The notes under the pieces are model-generated. The model ran no database searches, was not told the origin of the DNA, and was given only the letters and a program-made list of their open reading frames with translations. Positions 13,305 through 14,430 of a stretch of 14,430 nt of DNA are shown in pieces; the first letter of the stretch is position 1; each line of letters opens with the position of its first letter. The stretch is taken from positions 1 to 14,430 of the forward strand of contig CAYLZO010000131.1 in assembly GCA_964387775.1 (NCBI GenBank), given 5' to 3'. Origin of the DNA: CAYLZO01 sp964387775. GTDB taxonomy: Bacteria; Chloroflexota; Anaerolineae; JAAYZQ01. The position numbers and the translations under genes were made by a program.

Positions 13305-14129
13305 ATGAATAGAATCATCATTCTGGCGGCATTGGTCCTGCTCGTAGCTGCCTGTGGCACAGCCCCGGCAACGCCCCAGCCCCCCACACCCGCCCCACTG
13401 AGTGGGCGGATTACCTTTGCCGGCAGCACCACCGTCCAGCCGCTAGCGGCCAGGCTGGGCGAGGCATTTCAGCAGCAGCATCCGGGCGTAATCCTGGACA
13501 TTGCCGCCGGCGGCAGCGTGGTTGGCATCCAGGCCATTCACGAGGGCACGGTGGACATTGGCATGGCCTCGCGCACGCTCAAGCCGGAAGAGGAGGAGGG
13601 CATCACCTGGCACCAGATCGCCGTGGACGTCATCGCCGTGGTGGTCAACAGCTCAAACCCCGTGGAGGATCTGACCCTGTCGCAACTACAAGGCATTTAC
13701 CTGGGCGAGGTCACCAACTGGAGCGAGGTGGGCGGGCCCGACCAGCCCATCGAGGTCGTCATCCGCGAAAAGACCTCGGGCACAAGGGGGGCCTTTGACG
13801 AGATCGTGCTCTACAAGCAAGAGCCTGTCGCGCCGAAACTTCAGACAGCCATGACCGCAGGCGACGTGGCCGCCCTGGTGGCCGCTGAGCCCGATGCCAT
13901 CGGCTACGTCGGCTTTGGCAACGTCGAGCCGGGGCTCAAGCTGCTGGCCATAGACGGAATACTGCCCTCGGAGGAGACGGCGCGGGAGGGCAGCTACACG
14001 CTGGTGCGGCCGCTGCTGCTGCTCACCGGGCCGCTCACCCAGCCGTTGGCCCAGACGTTCGTGGATTATGCGTTGAGTGGGGAGGGCCAGCAGGTGGTGA
14101 TCGACAGCGGCTGGGTGGCAGCCAGATGA
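13305..14129 (+). CDS. pstS: Phosphate ABC transporter substrate-binding lipoprotein PstS, second copy
   Basis: This is the extracellular phosphate-capture protein of the Pst system. It has 274 residues with a lipoprotein signal MNRIIILAALVLLVAAC, lipidated C17, and a proline/threonine-rich linker (18-31). Phosphate-binding elements are FAGSTTVQPLA (GSTT at 40-43), GTVDIGMASR (D84, S89) and KTSGTRGAF (SGTR at 158-161). The VTNWSEVGG segment at 136-144 is also characteristic. The frame is open upstream to 13185, but that would put 40 arginine-rich residues before the signal and overlap the zinc-ribbon gene. The ATG at 13305 follows GGGAGAGATCT and is clearly correct. It is a second PstS, far from the permease genes, and probably expressed from the Pho-box promoter. 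It may have a different affinity from the first copy. Confidence 0.96.
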   Translation: MNRIIILAALVLLVAACGTAPATPQPPTPAPLSGRITFAGSTTVQPLAARLGEAFQQQHPGVILDIAAGGSVVGIQAIHEGTVDIGMASRTLKPEEEEGITWHQIAVDVIAVVVNSSNPVEDLTLSQLQGIYLGEVTNWSEVGGPDQPIEVVIREKTSGTRGAFDEIVLYKQEPVAPKLQTAMTAGDVAALVAAEPDAIGYVGFGNVEPGLKLLAIDGILPSEETAREGSYTLVRPLLLLTGPLTQPLAQTFVDYALSGEGQQVVIDSGWVAAR

Positions 14130-14177
14130 ATCTTTGATTGGATAATAGAGCTACGCTCTATTATCCAATCAAAGATT
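14129..14177. repeat. Perfect 23-bp-arm hairpin between pstS and surE
   Basis: The arm 14129-14151 is an exact reverse complement of 14155-14177, with loop TAC. It begins on the last base of the pstS stop codon and ends just before the surE ribosome-binding site (AGGAAGGAAAGGG). The stem is AT-rich in its outer part (AATCTTTGATTGGATAATAG) and ends in GAGC-TAC-GCTC, the same core as the hairpin at 3692-3729. There is no U-run, so a classical terminator is unlikely. Confidence 0.88.
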
Positions 14178-14191
14178 AGGAAGGAAAGGGA

Positions 14192-14430
14192 ATGGAACGA
14201 CCTCTAATTCTGGTCACGAACGACGATGGCTTTGAGGCGGAAGGGCTGTGGGCCGCCGTAGAGGCGGTACTGCCCTTGGGCGAGGTACTGGTGGTGGCCC
14301 CCGACCGGCAGTGGTCGGGCGCCGGCCGTTCGATGCCCCACCACGTCACAGGGCACCTGGTCGAGGACTGGGTAGAGGTCAAGGGCCACCGGGTCCGGGC
14401 CTGCGCCGTCGACGCCACACCGGCCCTGGC
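14192..14430 (+). CDS. surE: 5'-nucleotidase SurE, N-terminal part
   Basis: The gene runs off the right edge; 79 complete codons are present. The protein starts MERPLILVTNDDGFEAEGLWAA, with the SurE metal-binding NDDG at 10-13 (D11, D12), and continues with VLVVAPDRQWSGAGRSMP, where S42 is the usual third metal ligand. SurE enzymes remove phosphate from nucleoside monophosphates and sometimes short polyphosphate, in the cytoplasm. Some variation is seen in the region that usually reads GTPADC, here DATPALA. The start follows AGGAAGGAAAGGGA. Its position after pstS suggests it may be read from the same phosphate-controlled transcript, helping to release or recycle phosphate, although the intervening hairpin could reduce read-through. 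Confidence 0.92.
   Translation, partial: MERPLILVTNDDGFEAEGLWAAVEAVLPLGEVLVVAPDRQWSGAGRSMPHHVTGHLVEDWVEVKGHRVRACAVDATPAL

Noticed and set aside
14129..14177. Intrinsic terminator after pstS2 (and likewise the hairpins at 2732, 2834, 3692 and 5705)
   Set aside because: The stems are strong, but none is followed by a run of T on the coding strand, and each precedes a co-directional gene.
1..14430. CRISPR arrays, tRNA or rRNA genes, transposase or integrase genes
   Set aside because: No regularly spaced repeat arrays, no tRNA-like cloverleaf or rRNA sequence, and no mobile-element protein were recognised on reading the window.

Overview
The window is a GC-rich stretch from an uncultured-type bacterium, most likely a member of the Chloroflexota (inferred from protein style, GC content, the SBP-VWA lipoprotein and the many hairpin spacers; there is no rRNA to prove it). 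A 10-base run of N in the pstA-pstB spacer shows that this is a scaffolded draft or metagenome assembly. All protein genes that I accept lie on the + strand and most are closely packed. The long minus-strand and off-frame ORFs are GC-driven shadows.

Layout. (1) Positions 1-5654 hold a high-affinity phosphate uptake operon: the 3' end of a pstS, then pstC (with an unusual extra membrane domain of about 150 residues at its N terminus), pstA, pstB, a thioredoxin-type arsenate reductase (arsC) and two tandem phoU genes. (2) Positions 5791-12967 hold a five-gene block rarely discussed with Pst: an SPFH/YdjI-like protein, a membrane-anchored solute-binding protein, a paralogous solute-binding lipoprotein fused to a von Willebrand factor A domain, a membrane-anchored coiled-coil protein of unknown function, and a large HAMP-GAF histidine kinase. 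(3) Positions 12953-14430 hold a strong candidate Pho box (four TTAA-type hexamers at an exact 11-bp period) with a -10 element, a 57-residue CxxC/CxxC zinc-ribbon protein, a second pstS lipoprotein gene, and the start of surE.

Working model (inference): PstS captures phosphate outside the membrane, PstCA/PstB import it, and the PhoU proteins couple transporter state to a PhoR-like kinase. The kinase's unseen response regulator would bind the Pho box and switch on the zinc-ribbon/pstS2 transcript. ArsC would deal with arsenate that leaks in through Pst. The SPFH/SBP/VWA/coiled-coil block between phoU and the kinase is the least understood part and may be a surface-sensing or membrane-stress accessory.

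A second layer is structural. Several of the longer intergenic spacers carry long, perfect or near-perfect inverted repeats with different arm sequences. Two of them share a GAGC-(T)AC-GCTC core, and none is followed by a U-run. These look like a family of dispersed hairpins or mRNA-processing elements rather than simple intrinsic terminators.
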